A stretch of 47,675 bases of DNA, from assembly GCF_017979425.1 (NCBI RefSeq), contig NZ_JAERIS010000010.1:1-47675 (forward strand), written 5' to 3'. Position numbers and translations under genes: made by a program. The stretch is from Helicobacter salomonis (GTDB lineage Bacteria > Campylobacterota > Campylobacteria > Campylobacterales > Helicobacteraceae). The notes under the pieces are model-generated. The model was not told the DNA's origin. It saw only the letters and a list, made by a program, of their open reading frames with translations, and did not search any database. Positions 8,066-16,221 of the stretch are shown piece by piece. The stretch's first letter is position 1; the number at the start of each line of letters is the position of its first letter.

Positions 8066-10065
8066 TGAAACTTCTTTATTTGATCGGGATCGGGCAACAG
8101 CTCATTAAAATGCCTCCACGCTTGTGCCTCAAGCATGCCTGCACTGTCTGTTAAATTAACGGTGTTGTCATTAATGATATTCTGTCCGGGTTCTGTGGGA
8201 TCGCCATCATAAGTGCATCCTTTAAAAGCCTCGAGCTTTGCCGCAAGACTATGCGCCCTGCTGACTTTATTAAAACAAGTGCTGGCGACCCAATTTAGCT
8301 CCTCATCATCACAAACCGTATCGCCACAATCATTAGTGGGGAGTTGGGCGAGTGAGCCCACTAAAATGATATGCACCGCATCCCCTTGTTTGACCTTTGT
8401 TAGGATCTGAGAATCTAGATCGGTGGTGGTGTCCTCACTGGCTGTAAGCCCATAATCCGTGTCCGAAAACGACATGATCACATAAAAGTCTCTCTTGGCA
8501 TTTTTAGGCACTAAATCGATTCTATGGGCTTTGTTAAAAAAGGTTTTTAAAGGTTTGGCATAAGCTTTCACAAAATTATAAGCGGATGCCTCCTCTTTAA
8601 AATCGCCTACAAGGACTTTGTCGTTTTCATGCAACTTACGCACCCGTCCGGGCTTAAACCACAGCTTGGCTTGGGGGCTATAGAGCCACACGCTTTGCTC
8701 ACGGCTTTGTTTGTCTTGCAAGAGCACGATTTGAAAGGGGGCATAGCGCAAGCTAGCCTTTTTGACAATCTTGTAGGCACTCAAATCCTGCGCTTTTTTG
8801 GGGGGTCTAGCCCCTATGGGGGTGTCTAAACTCTTTAAAAAATCGCGCGCGCTGATGAGCCCTGTTTTAGGGTTGTAAATATAGGGGGTGGGGTTGTTGT
8901 TGTCTATATATCCTGCTTTCTCATTGTGTTTTTCCGCAATGCCAAAGAGAAATGTCTCCCAACCCCTGCCTGTATCAGCCACTTTTTTAGAACCTTTGGG
9001 TTCTTCGGCAAGCTGGCCATCGGGGACACCACAAGCACCTTTAATGGAAGTGGCGTGGAATTGCGTTTTAAGCTGTTGGTAAGATTGAAAAAGGGCTTTA
9101 CAGGGGGGATTGGTTTTATATTTGCCAACAATACCGCAGTCTTTAAGGGGATCATCACTTGTGTCTGGTATATCACAATAGCTAATGTCCCGCTCTAGGG
9201 CAAAAACATGCACGCGGTAGCGTTGTAAGATGGTGGGGAATTTGTCAAGGATTTCTTTGGTGCGTTGGTAGAGATTGGTGTAATGCAGATCAGAATTATC
9301 AAAATTTAAAACAAGATAGAGATCGGGGGCTTTGGGGTTAGTAGAGGGGAAGGTGTCCAAGCAGGATTTAGGCAACACCTCAAAAAAAGAGCCAAAGAGA
9401 AGGGGGGTGTTTTTAGCGTCTAATTGTTGGACGCGCGTGTTGATTTGATTAAAAAGAGCAGCATTATCTCCAAAAGCTTGCGTAACTTCTATGGCTTGAG
9501 TGGTGTTTTCGTCTATGAGCCACACACTGGGACCATCAAAAGTAGCGCTCTGCCAACGCGTGCCTTGCAAGGGCTTTAAAGAAAGTAGGGTTTCATTAAA
9601 GTCAATAAAGTTAGTAAAAGAAGTGCCTGTCGTATTAGTCAGGAGGTTATACATTTTTAAGGACATGGCCTGGTTATGCGCGGCTATGTCATTATCTAGG
9701 TCAGCACCATAGTAATTATCTGGTCTTTTATTAGTCAGCCTGAGCGTCTGTTTATCGATCCACCACGCCACCCATTTGCCCTTGTAATCCACAATCAGTG
9801 CTTTATAACCCGGACTATAAGAGTAACCATCGTGATATAGATTTGTCTCCACAGACTTAACCACCTTGCCTAGAATGTGGTTTTGTTCTAGGATAGCTTG
9901 CCCATCGATCCCTTGTATCTTCTTAGCCACAAGGCATGCCACACACAGGCCCCATAAGATTAAGAGGCACTTGAGTGTGTGTAAAAACTTGGGATTGGGG
10001 CAATACCCTCCACTCTTAGAGGGAGGTTGCTTTGCATGTAATCTCTTATCATGGTGTCTGCACAT
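8062..10065 (-). CDS. Family-A exported protein, two repeated Dsb-like modules (copy 2)
   Basis: A 667-residue paralogue of the 136-2022 product and first gene of the six-gene operon. The signal peptide is preceded by about 16 extra residues (roughly HAKQPPSKSGGYCPNP) encoded by a 48-bp in-frame insertion absent from copy 1. Module 1 (PSVWLIDENTTQ...GSFFEVLPKSCLDTF...APDLYLVLNF...NNPTPYIYNPKTG) and module 2 (SVWLYSPQAKLW...KTFFNKAHRIDLVPK...KRDFYVIMSF...NDNTVNLTDSAGML) align with each other, which shows an internal duplication. The place of the Dsb CXXC holds FDNSD or FSDTD instead. It is likely periplasmic. The fold assignment is a tentative comparison by eye. Confidence 0.8.
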   Translation of the reverse strand: MCRHHDKRLHAKQPPSKSGGYCPNPKFLHTLKCLLILWGLCVACLVAKKIQGIDGQAILEQNHILGKVVKSVETNLYHDGYSYSPGYKALIVDYKGKWVAWWIDKQTLRLTNKRPDNYYGADLDNDIAAHNQAMSLKMYNLLTNTTGTSFTNFIDFNETLLSLKPLQGTRWQSATFDGPSVWLIDENTTQAIEVTQAFGDNAALFNQINTRVQQLDAKNTPLLFGSFFEVLPKSCLDTFPSTNPKAPDLYLVLNFDNSDLHYTNLYQRTKEILDKFPTILQRYRVHVFALERDISYCDIPDTSDDPLKDCGIVGKYKTNPPCKALFQSYQQLKTQFHATSIKGACGVPDGQLAEEPKGSKKVADTGRGWETFLFGIAEKHNEKAGYIDNNNPTPYIYNPKTGLISARDFLKSLDTPIGARPPKKAQDLSAYKIVKKASLRYAPFQIVLLQDKQSREQSVWLYSPQAKLWFKPGRVRKLHENDKVLVGDFKEEASAYNFVKAYAKPLKTFFNKAHRIDLVPKNAKRDFYVIMSFSDTDYGLTASEDTTTDLDSQILTKVKQGDAVHIILVGSLAQLPTNDCGDTVCDDEELNWVASTCFNKVSRAHSLAAKLEAFKGCTYDGDPTEPGQNIINDNTVNLTDSAGMLEAQAWRHFNELLPDPDQIKKFQ
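10010..10057. repeat. 48-bp in-frame insertion in the leader of family-A copy 2
   Basis: Compared with the leader of the gene ending at 2022, about 48 bp are inserted between the shared blocks AAAAACTT and TAATCTCTTATC. The insert contains the inverted repeat CCCTC...GAGGG. It lengthens the N-region of the signal peptide but keeps the frame. The edges are approximate (about 9990-10042). Confidence 0.5.
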
Positions 10066-10084
10066 CTTCTAACCCTTTATTGTT

Positions 10085-10098
10085 CTTATGCGCATAAG
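10085..10098. promoter_or_regulatory. 14-bp perfect palindrome next to operon promoter
   Basis: CTTATGCGCATAAG is its own reverse complement. It lies between the -10 box (10106-10111) and the start codon of the family-A gene, spanning the expected transcription start or early leader. Copy 1 has the same element with one mismatch at 2041-2054. This is an operator-like position; the binding protein is unknown. Confidence 0.55.
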
Positions 10099-10105
10099 CG
10101 AAGAC

Positions 10106-10111
10106 ATTATA
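10106..10111 (-). promoter_or_regulatory. -10 box of the six-gene operon
   Basis: TATAAT on the minus strand within CTTTATAATG, 40 bp before the start codon. It is conserved in sequence and spacing with the copy at 2062-2067. AAAGGGTTAGAAG just before the ATG can serve as ribosome site. Confidence 0.7.
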
Positions 10112-10180
10112 AAGATTTTAGATCAACTTTGAAGAATTCCTTAATTCTCTTTGCATCTGGGCTCTCAAGACGGACTTTTT

Positions 10181-10294
10181 ATGGGCACTAAGAGACTAAC
10201 CCTAGAAACCCCAAATTTAGAAGGTTTGGGTGGAGTAGAGGTTAAAGGGCCAACAAACTTAAGAGGGCAAATCACCTCCTATTATATGCAATAA
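10181..10294 (+). pseudogene. Short remnant frame, unrecognised
   Basis: This open stretch of 37 codons on the plus strand contains TPNLEGLGGVEVKGPTNL and has protein-like composition. It has no convincing ribosome site and is flanked by debris, so I take it as a remnant of a larger, possibly phage-like, gene. Confidence 0.3.
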
Positions 10295-10506
10295 CCGCGC
10301 TCTTTGCATTGGGTAAACAAGTAAATAAAGATAGATGTGTTGACATCACTTAAAACTTCGGCGCGCTTAGAGTTTTTAAGCATGTTCTTGACTTTTGGTC
10401 TCTCTAAGCAAAACGCTTTAGTATACCTAAATGTGGGACAAGTAGCGAGTTTGTACAAAAAGTCTGCACGGGTATAAGCGGTGTATTGGTGTAATTTACA
10501 GTTGCC
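10282..10506 (-). pseudogene. Remnant reading frame, unrecognised
   Basis: An open stretch of 74 codons with no start. It reads through TAYTRADFLYKLATCPTF and ERPKVKNMLKNSKRAEVL to a stop at 10282. A neighbouring frame upstream (around 10505-10600) carries a lysine-rich piece, PTKKSKNYLKATLRQL, suggesting a frameshifted gene. I do not recognise the family. The whole 10140-10610 stretch holds no intact gene. Confidence 0.3.
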
Positions 10507-10611
10507 TCAAAGTGGCCTTGAGATAATTCTTAGACTTCTTAGTGGGAGCATCCTGTTCCTTTCTTTGGTTCTTAGGTAGAACACTTGCTGCAGGTGCAGC
10601 GTATTAGTGCC

Positions 10612-10929
10612 TTAATAGACAAAGGGATGATCTGTTTTCTTAAGAACGTTGAACTCTTTTTCAAAAGCAAAATGGTTTGATTTGATACTCTTTTGATAAT
10701 TTTCCATCCATTTGACTAATCCCCAGTTATAAGCAAGCCTAGCCCAGCTAAAACAGGGCACAGCCGCCGTTTGTTTGATAAAAGCTTTTCTAAAATAGGT
10801 CTGGGCTTTGTGGTTAGGTTTGATTAATTTGTGGATTGTAATACTACCAGCTATTTTAGCAAATTTTAAAGCTTGTACGAGCAGGACAGCCCCGTAAAAA
10901 TTGATAGTTTCATAGGAGTATGTGTTCAT
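10612..10929 (-). pseudogene. TnpB (IS200/IS605-type) N-terminal fragment
   Basis: The frame contains ITIHKLIKPNHKAQTYFRKA, then ARLAYNWGLVKWMENYQKS and EFNVLKKTDHPFVY. This order (HKI.L.P...Q..YF, then the R.AYNWGL motif, then LKK...P) is the N-terminal signature of TnpB nucleases. The RuvC-like core and zinc finger that should follow are missing, because a stop occurs straight after HPFVY. No TnpA partner or intact ends are seen, so this is a dead fragment. The first 27 residues before ITIHK are probably not native. Confidence 0.6.
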
Positions 10930-10970
10930 TGCGCTGTGTCTAGCTCGGTATCTTGTACATCATCTCACAA

Positions 10971-11491
10971 TTATACTGTTTCTTGTAATAATTCCACACT
11001 CGCTTGCTCTGCATGGGCTCTATCAAAGATTACAGAAGGAATTTTAGGGCGGCCAGAAACTACAATTACTGCCATAGGTTTTAAAATAGCATTGATATGG
11101 GGAAGTGTCTGTTGTGCCTTTGCACGAATCGCTCGAAAAAAAGCCTCTTGCCCGCGTTGTTCGATCGTCACATCGATCATAGTCTGGAACGCCTGCATTT
11201 CTTTTTCATCCATACGAAACAAAAGAGCCAAGTACTGAATGTACCAAAAAAGAGGCGGTAAATTTTTACGCTGTCATCCTCGATAAATTTATCCATCAAA
11301 CTCTTGCCTATTTTAGTCCCCGCTAGACCTCCAGCAATTCCACCTACGACATACTGCGCGAAAGATAAATTTGGTACGCTTTGAGCTAGGGTTTCCACAA
11401 AAGAATCGGGACCATCCTTATAAGCGGTGGTGTAAACTTCCTTGAGATCATGGGTAGCTTCCTTAGACGCCTGGTTTAAATAAAAGGTCAA
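10971..11491 (-). pseudogene. Frameshifted glycine-rich membrane protein remnant
   Basis: Two overlapping frames join into one protein. The upstream part (to about 11240) reads EVYTTAYKDGPDSFVETL and a glycine-zipper segment VVGGIAGGLAGTKIGKSLMD. The downstream part (from about 11240 to 10971) reads YIQYLALLFRMDEKEMQAF...KPMAVIVVSGRPKIPSVIF. The switch point is a run of six T (minus strand; 11246-11251), where one extra T would restore the frame. The upstream part lacks an ATG and a ribosome site. The protein family is not recognised; phage or conjugative-element origin is a guess from context. Confidence 0.45.
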
Positions 11492-11664
11492 AGAGCCCTA
11501 GAGAAGTCTTGCGCATAGTTTGGTTACATTTGGGGCAGGTGGTGCTGGCTGCCACTAAAATCCGCTGGGCTCAAAGAGTCGCTTTTAAAGGCCACGATTT
11601 TAGAATACCCACAGGAGCACACAAGTTTATAAGATTTAGGTGCAAGGGTAATGGTCTCTGACTA
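11463..11664 (-). pseudogene. Small zinc-ribbon protein remnant (frameshifted)
   Basis: One frame gives APKSYKLVCSCGYSKIVAFK...SLSPADF, and a neighbouring frame continues with TCPKCNQTMRK. Together they form a C-x-C / C-x2-C zinc ribbon of the small type seen on integrated elements of epsilonproteobacteria. There is no start codon, and the frames do not join. The stretch 11665-11824 holds nothing I can support. Confidence 0.45.
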
Positions 11665-11824
11665 AGATTAGTGCCCAGTGCGCTAAATCTGCGATGATTT
11701 TTCAACTTTCTCCCCACCGATTTGTTAGTTACAATCAAGTTCAGATTATAGAGTAGGTGATAATACAAATTACCTTTAAGATAAAATCACCCCCACACCT
11801 CCGTCAAAGCCAATCTGGCTTAAC

Positions 11825-12358
11825 TCAAATGCCACACACCGGATGAATTTTACTTGCAGGGCGATGGGTAAAACTAAGTACCTTAAAATTTGAAAGATTA
11901 TCGCCTAGGGCTGTATGGCCGTGCGCAGTTTCAGGATAACTAAAGGTAACCTGCACCCATTCTCGAGCGTGCACCAAGGGTTCCATGTTTTCCTTGCTAT
12001 ATGCCTTGACAGCCACCTCAAAATGCGCCTGTTTCACTCCATTGGCTAAAGCGACGATCCTAGGCTGGGTGAAGAGATATGCCTTGGCGATCGCATGGGG
12101 TGCAAACACCTGAGCGTTACGCTTGAATTGTTCGAGGACCGCAGACTCTAATTTGGGGTCGAGCACGCTTTGTAAGAATTCGTAACGAGCCTGCTTTTGG
12201 GTTGCGTCGTGGCCAAAGAGTGCTTGGGCAAATTTGTTAAGAAAAAAATTATCAAACCGCGTGCTTTCTTCAGAAATGGTTGATATAGAAGTAGCTGCCC
12301 ACAGAGGAGCGCTAAAGCTGAGGAATCCGCAAAGAGCGGTGGCAACAAAAGGCTTCAT
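11825..12358 (-). CDS. Exported protein, possibly VirB8/TraE-like
   Basis: A 177-residue protein with a clear signal peptide (MKPFVATALCGFLSFSAPLWA) and a strong ribosome site (AGGAGG, 6 bases before the ATG). The mature part runs helix (RFDNFFLNKFAQALF), then YEFLQSVLDPKLESAVLEQF, then strand-rich FEVAVKAYSKEN...WVQVTFSYPE...FKVLSF. This order resembles the periplasmic domain of VirB8/TraE-type conjugation proteins, but with a cleavable signal instead of a retained membrane anchor. It sits between mobile debris and murI. I am sure it is a gene and unsure of the family. Confidence 0.7.
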   Translation of the reverse strand: MKPFVATALCGFLSFSAPLWAATSISTISEESTRFDNFFLNKFAQALFGHDATQKQARYEFLQSVLDPKLESAVLEQFKRNAQVFAPHAIAKAYLFTQPRIVALANGVKQAHFEVAVKAYSKENMEPLVHAREWVQVTFSYPETAHGHTALGDNLSNFKVLSFTHRPASKIHPVCGI

Positions 12359-12447
12359 GAGGAACCTCCTGGTTTGGTTGTATTTGCAGAGGGGTCTAGC
12401 GCGATTGGGTTAACCTAGTCTTAATAGGAGAAAAGACTCTAAGCATT

Positions 12448-13224
12448 CTAGCAAGAAGGGTAAAGAGCTGAACCCAGCCACGCCTCAGCTTGGATGCAAA
12501 GCGCATTTACATCTCCGCTGGCAAAAAAACGCACTTGGGGGGGAGCAGTGAGGGGTGTGAGGCGGTGGCTCTCTTGTAGGTGGTGCACGATTGCATCTCC
12601 AGAATGCACTAAGATACAGGAGCATTTAAAACGCTCTTGAAAATACCTCTGCAAACTAGGGGCGATAAAGGGAAAATGCGTGCAGCCCAAGATAATCGCT
12701 GCAGGCGCATGTTCGATGGCTTGAAAATAATGTTGCATGCACGCTTGCAATAAATCCCCCTCTAGCACTCCCTCTTCAATTAAGGGCACAAAAAGCCCTG
12801 TAGCTAAACTCTGCACATTAATATAACCGTGCGCGTGGAGTTGCTGGGCATATTGGCCTGAAGCAATAGTGGCGCGTGTGCCTAGCACCAAAATAGGCGT
12901 GTGCTTGTCTTTGAATTGTTGCGTGATGGCTAGAATGCCCGATTCAATCACGCCCACAATGGGGATAGAAGAATGCGCGCGCATCACCTCTAGGGCTAGG
13001 GAACTTACCGTGTTACATGCCACTAACAGCATTTCAATTTTATAAGGTTTAAAAAATTCTAAAGCCTCTAGGGCAAAGTGCTCGATCGTAGCCTTGTCTT
13101 TAGGTCCATAGGGCACGCGCGCAGTGTCACCATAGTAGATAATATCTGCAAACAAGCGTGCCTCTAAGACGCTTTTAAGCACGCTCAAACCCCCCACCCC
13201 GCTATCAAAAACCCCTACGCGCAC
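12448..13224 (-). CDS. murI: Glutamate racemase
   Basis: A 258-residue enzyme that converts L-glutamate to D-glutamate for peptidoglycan, close to the usual Helicobacter length (about 255). The motifs are clear: VFDSGVGGLSVLK at the N-terminus, VACNTVSS with the first catalytic cysteine, and GCTHFPF with the second. The GTG start overlaps the rho stop by one base, so it is translated with rho. In H. pylori the gene (also called glr) borders the cag pathogenicity island; here the array of exported proteins and mobile debris follows. Confidence 0.95.
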   Translation of the reverse strand: MRVGVFDSGVGGLSVLKSVLEARLFADIIYYGDTARVPYGPKDKATIEHFALEALEFFKPYKIEMLLVACNTVSSLALEVMRAHSSIPIVGVIESGILAITQQFKDKHTPILVLGTRATIASGQYAQQLHAHGYINVQSLATGLFVPLIEEGVLEGDLLQACMQHYFQAIEHAPAAIILGCTHFPFIAPSLQRYFQERFKCSCILVHSGDAIVHHLQESHRLTPLTAPPQVRFFASGDVNALCIQAEAWLGSALYPSC

Positions 13225-14525
13225 TAAGAACCTTGATTCATCAAGTCCAAAAATTCGGCATTGTCCTTCGTAGTTTGCATTTTAGAGTAGATAAAGTTCA
13301 GAGCTTCCACATCGTCCATTTGCTGCATCACATTGCGTAGAACCCAAACTTTGGTGAGCTTATCCTTGCCCAGCAAGATATTGTCTTTACGCGTGCCCGA
13401 TTTGAGCACATCAAAGGCGGGGTAAATGCGCCGATCGGAAATACTTCTAGCTAATACAATCTCGCTATTGCCCGTGCCTTTAAATTCCTCAAAGATCACC
13501 TCATCCATGCGCGATCCGGTTTCAATGAGAGCAGTAGCGATAATGCTCAAACTCCCCCCCTCCTCGATATTGCGCGCCGCGCCAAAAAAGCGCTTAGGGC
13601 GGTGCAAGGCGTGCGCGTCCACGCCCCCACTCAACACCTTACCACTAGAGGGGGTAATCGCGTTGTAAGCACGGGCTAAGCGGGTGATCGAATCTAGTAA
13701 AATCACCACATCTTTACCCATTTCTACGCGCCTTTTAGCCCGCTCTAGCACCAATTCGGCAATGCGCACATGGTTATGGGAGGGCAGATCAAAAGTCGAG
13801 CTAAAGACTTGGGCACGCACGCTGCGTTGCATGTCCGTAACCTCTTCGGGACGCTCATCTACTAATAAAATAATGAGCTCCATTTCTGGGTGGTTGGCGG
13901 TGATCCCATGGGCCAACTCTTTCATCAACTCGGTTTTACCTGTGCGGGGCGGGGCGACAATGAGGGCGCGCTGTCCCTTGCCAATGGGGCTAAAGAGATC
14001 GAGCATACGCCCGGTTACTTTAGTGGGTTCGTATTCCAGCTTGATCTGCTCGGTTGGGAAGAGTGGAGTTAAGTTATCAAAGAGAGGGCGATTGCGGATT
14101 TCATCTAAAGGGAGATAATTCACCGCCTCAATTTTGAGCAAAGCGTAGTATTTCTCTTGATCTTTGGGGGCGCGCACTTGACCGGTTACAATATCTCCAT
14201 TGCGCAGGGCAAAGCGTTTAATTTGGGAGTGGCTCACATAAGTGTCATTCTGATTGTCTGAAAAACTCCCATCCATCCCTCTTAAAAAACCATACCCCTC
14301 ATTGGACATCTCTAAAATACCCGTGAAGAGAATATAGCCCCCCTGGCTAACCTGATTTTTGAGGATTTCAAACATCAAATCTTGGCGTTTGTATTCTTGA
14401 GGGTTTTCGACTTTGAGTTCGTTGGCAATTGCTAAGAGTTTCTCAGTGGGTTTTGCGCGCAATTCCTCGATGCGATACCCACTCACAGGGGTATGGGTTC
14501 TTTGTTTATGTTGCTCGTGAGCCAT
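13224..14525 (-). CDS. rho: Transcription termination factor Rho
   Basis: A 433-residue hexameric RNA helicase that ends transcription. The N-terminal RNA-binding region contains [12 protein letters not shown] (cold-shock-like fold). The ATPase core shows Walker [27 protein letters not shown], the Walker B region [16 protein letters not shown], and [20 protein letters not shown]. The start ATG at 14525 has AAGGATTTTA before it. It forms an operon with murI downstream. Length and motifs are normal. Confidence 0.97.
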   Translation of the reverse strand: MAHEQHKQRTHTPVSGYRIEELRAKPTEKLLAIANELKVENPQEYKRQDLMFEILKNQVSQGGYILFTGILEMSNEGYGFLRGMDGSFSDNQNDTYVSHSQIKRFALRNGDIVTGQVRAPKDQEKYYALLKIEAVNYLPLDEIRNRPLFDNLTPLFPTEQIKLEYEPTKVTGRMLDLFSPIGKGQRALIVAPPRTGKTELMKELAHGITANHPEMELIILLVDERPEEVTDMQRSVRAQVFSSTFDLPSHNHVRIAELVLERAKRRVEMGKDVVILLDSITRLARAYNAITPSSGKVLSGGVDAHALHRPKRFFGAARNIEEGGSLSIIATALIETGSRMDEVIFEEFKGTGNSEIVLARSISDRRIYPAFDVLKSGTRKDNILLGKDKLTKVWVLRNVMQQMDDVEALNFIYSKMQTTKDNAEFLDLMNQGS

Positions 14526-14655
14526 TAAAATCCTTAGGGGCGGATGGGGTCAAGCCAAACCTACGCTGATATTTTTAAAATTTAGGGAAGCGATCAAAGA
14601 ACCCACTCTAACATAGCTAAAATTACAAATGGCTTATATTGGCAGGGGTTGGAGC

Positions 14656-15423
14656 CTAGAATAATTTGGCGAGCAGTTGAAAGGCATCTAGGAGGTGATC
14701 CTTAAAGCGGTGTATTATGGAACCTAAAACCATAATAAGCCCAATGAGCGCGATCGCAATTTTAAGAGGAAAACCGATGGCCAGCAGGTTAAACTGAGGG
14801 TGTGTTTTCATAATCATGCCAAACACCACATCGCTCAACATGATTAGGGCGAGAATAGGAAAAGCCATGCTAAATCCTATGCTGAACAGGTAGGCGAATG
14901 CCTTGACACTCGCTTTAGCGACATCAGCTGAGAGCACAAAACTCCCCAAAGGCACTTTTTGCAAACTGTGTTGCACCCAAAGAATGATGAAATGATGCAT
15001 GGAAGTTTGGAGCATAACCAAAATTGCCAAGAGCAAAACCACTTGCCCCACGATGGCTTTTTGCGCACCCGAAATGGGATCGTAAGCGCTCGCCATTGTC
15101 AAACCCATCGAAAAACTAATGGTGTCCGTGGCAAAGGCTAGAGTGCTGAAAACCAAATGCAGAAAGAATGAGGCGCATAGCCCTAGCAAGAGTTCTGAAA
15201 GCAGGGCAATGAGAAATTCTTGTGTATTGAGATTGAGAGGAGTGTGCGAGATAGTGGGGTAAAAGACTAAGGCTAGGAAAAACCCTAGAACTCCCCGCAC
15301 CGACATGGGGACCAAATTATTGTCAAAAAAAGGGAAAAACGCCATCACCCCTGCAAGGCGCACGAAAAGCAGCCAAAACCCCACCACATTCTGATTTTGC
15401 ATCCACACAAGCCAATCAAGCAC
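14656..15423 (-). CDS. fliR: Flagellar export protein FliR
   Basis: A 255-residue inner-membrane protein of the flagellar type III export gate, with about six hydrophobic segments. Typical features are FFPFFDNNLVPMSVRG near the N-terminus, TNTISFSMGL-like DTISFSMGLTMASAYDP, and RFKDHLLDAFQLL at the end. It starts with GTG at 15423 (AGGA about 10 bases upstream); a later ATG at residue 8 is possible. It lies 75 bp downstream of rpe on the same strand. Confidence 0.92.
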   Translation of the reverse strand: MLDWLVWMQNQNVVGFWLLFVRLAGVMAFFPFFDNNLVPMSVRGVLGFFLALVFYPTISHTPLNLNTQEFLIALLSELLLGLCASFFLHLVFSTLAFATDTISFSMGLTMASAYDPISGAQKAIVGQVVLLLAILVMLQTSMHHFIILWVQHSLQKVPLGSFVLSADVAKASVKAFAYLFSIGFSMAFPILALIMLSDVVFGMIMKTHPQFNLLAIGFPLKIAIALIGLIMVLGSIIHRFKDHLLDAFQLLAKLF

Positions 15424-15498
15424 AGAAAACGATCCTAGCCCTCATGGCGTAAGAACCCGCCACCAAACTAGGAACTTGCGTGTAGGCAAACCGCATAT

Positions 15499-16128
15499 TC
15501 AAGAGCGCAATTTACAAAGCGCTTGGGTGGGATCGCTGTGCGTGAAAAGGTAGTTGCCTACCACAAGCATATTAGCCCCACAGGCACGCAACAAGGGGGC
15601 ATTATTGGCATTAATCCCTCCATCCACTTCCAAGACACCTTGATAGTGAGGAAAACGCGTTTTGAACGCTTTGAGCTTATCTAGGATAAAGGGCAAAAAA
15701 CTCTGCCCTCCAAAACCCGGATTAACACTCATGAGTAATACTAAGTCTAAATCTTGCACAATATAATCCAGCCCACATAGAGGTGTGGCCGGGTTTAAAC
15801 TTACACCTGCTTTGATACCTAGACTTTTGATATAGTGCACACTTCTGTGTAGATGAGGCGTATTTTCTATGTGCAAAGTGATAAAAGTGGGTTGCAAGTC
15901 CTTGTAGAGATCCACAAAGAAGAGAGGATTTTCTACCATTAAATGGATATCTAAGGGTGTGTTAAACACCCTGTGTAGGTCTTTGAGCACACAGGGTCCA
16001 AAGGTGAGATTGGGCACAAAATGTCCATCCATCACATCGATGTGGAAAAAATCCACTCCCCTAACTCTTTCTAAACTGGTTTGGAGGTTGAGAAAATCAG
16101 CACTTAAAAGACTGGCGGCAATGTGCAT
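15499..16128 (-). CDS. rpe: Ribulose-phosphate 3-epimerase
   Basis: A 209-residue enzyme that interconverts ribulose 5-phosphate and xylulose 5-phosphate in the pentose phosphate pathway. TIM-barrel signatures are present: HIDVMDGHFVPNLTFG (metal-binding His and Asp), DIHLMVENP, VNPGFGGQSF (phosphate loop) and EVDGGIN. It sits 16 bp after tRNA-Ile2 and upstream of fliR, all on the minus strand. Confidence 0.96.
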   Translation of the reverse strand: MHIAASLLSADFLNLQTSLERVRGVDFFHIDVMDGHFVPNLTFGPCVLKDLHRVFNTPLDIHLMVENPLFFVDLYKDLQPTFITLHIENTPHLHRSVHYIKSLGIKAGVSLNPATPLCGLDYIVQDLDLVLLMSVNPGFGGQSFLPFILDKLKAFKTRFPHYQGVLEVDGGINANNAPLLRACGANMLVVGNYLFTHSDPTQALCKLRS

Positions 16129-16144
16129 GTGGAATCCTTAAAGC

Positions 16145-16221
16145 TGGTGGATTCTGTAGGACTTGAACCTACGACCAATCGGTTATGAGCCGAGTGCTCT
16201 AACCAGCTGAGCTAAGAATCC
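16145..16221 (-). tRNA. tRNA-Ile2 (CAT anticodon, lysidine type)
   Basis: A full cloverleaf with acceptor GGATTCT/AGAATCC and encoded CCA. The D arm TTAGCTCAG...GGTTAGAGCA, anticodon arm CGGCTCATAACCG, variable TTGGTCG and T arm GGTTCAAGTCC match the Ile2 class rather than elongator Met. The CAT anticodon would be modified by TilS to read AUA. Its 5' part overlaps the predicted end of rodA. Confidence 0.9.

Noticed and set aside
10873-11238. A 121-codon plus-strand frame over the mobile debris
   Set aside because: It is Ser/Cys-rich, opposite the frames that show TnpB and glycine-zipper features, and has no start signal.
13426-14118. Open frames of 80 and 144 codons opposite rho
   Set aside because: Composition is that of an antisense reading of a conserved gene (Ser/Arg-rich), and rho is unmistakable.
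16145-16221. Elongator tRNA-Met
   Set aside because: The anticodon is CAT, but the D arm, CGGCTCATAACCG and TTGGTCG variable region fit the lysidine-type Ile2 better.
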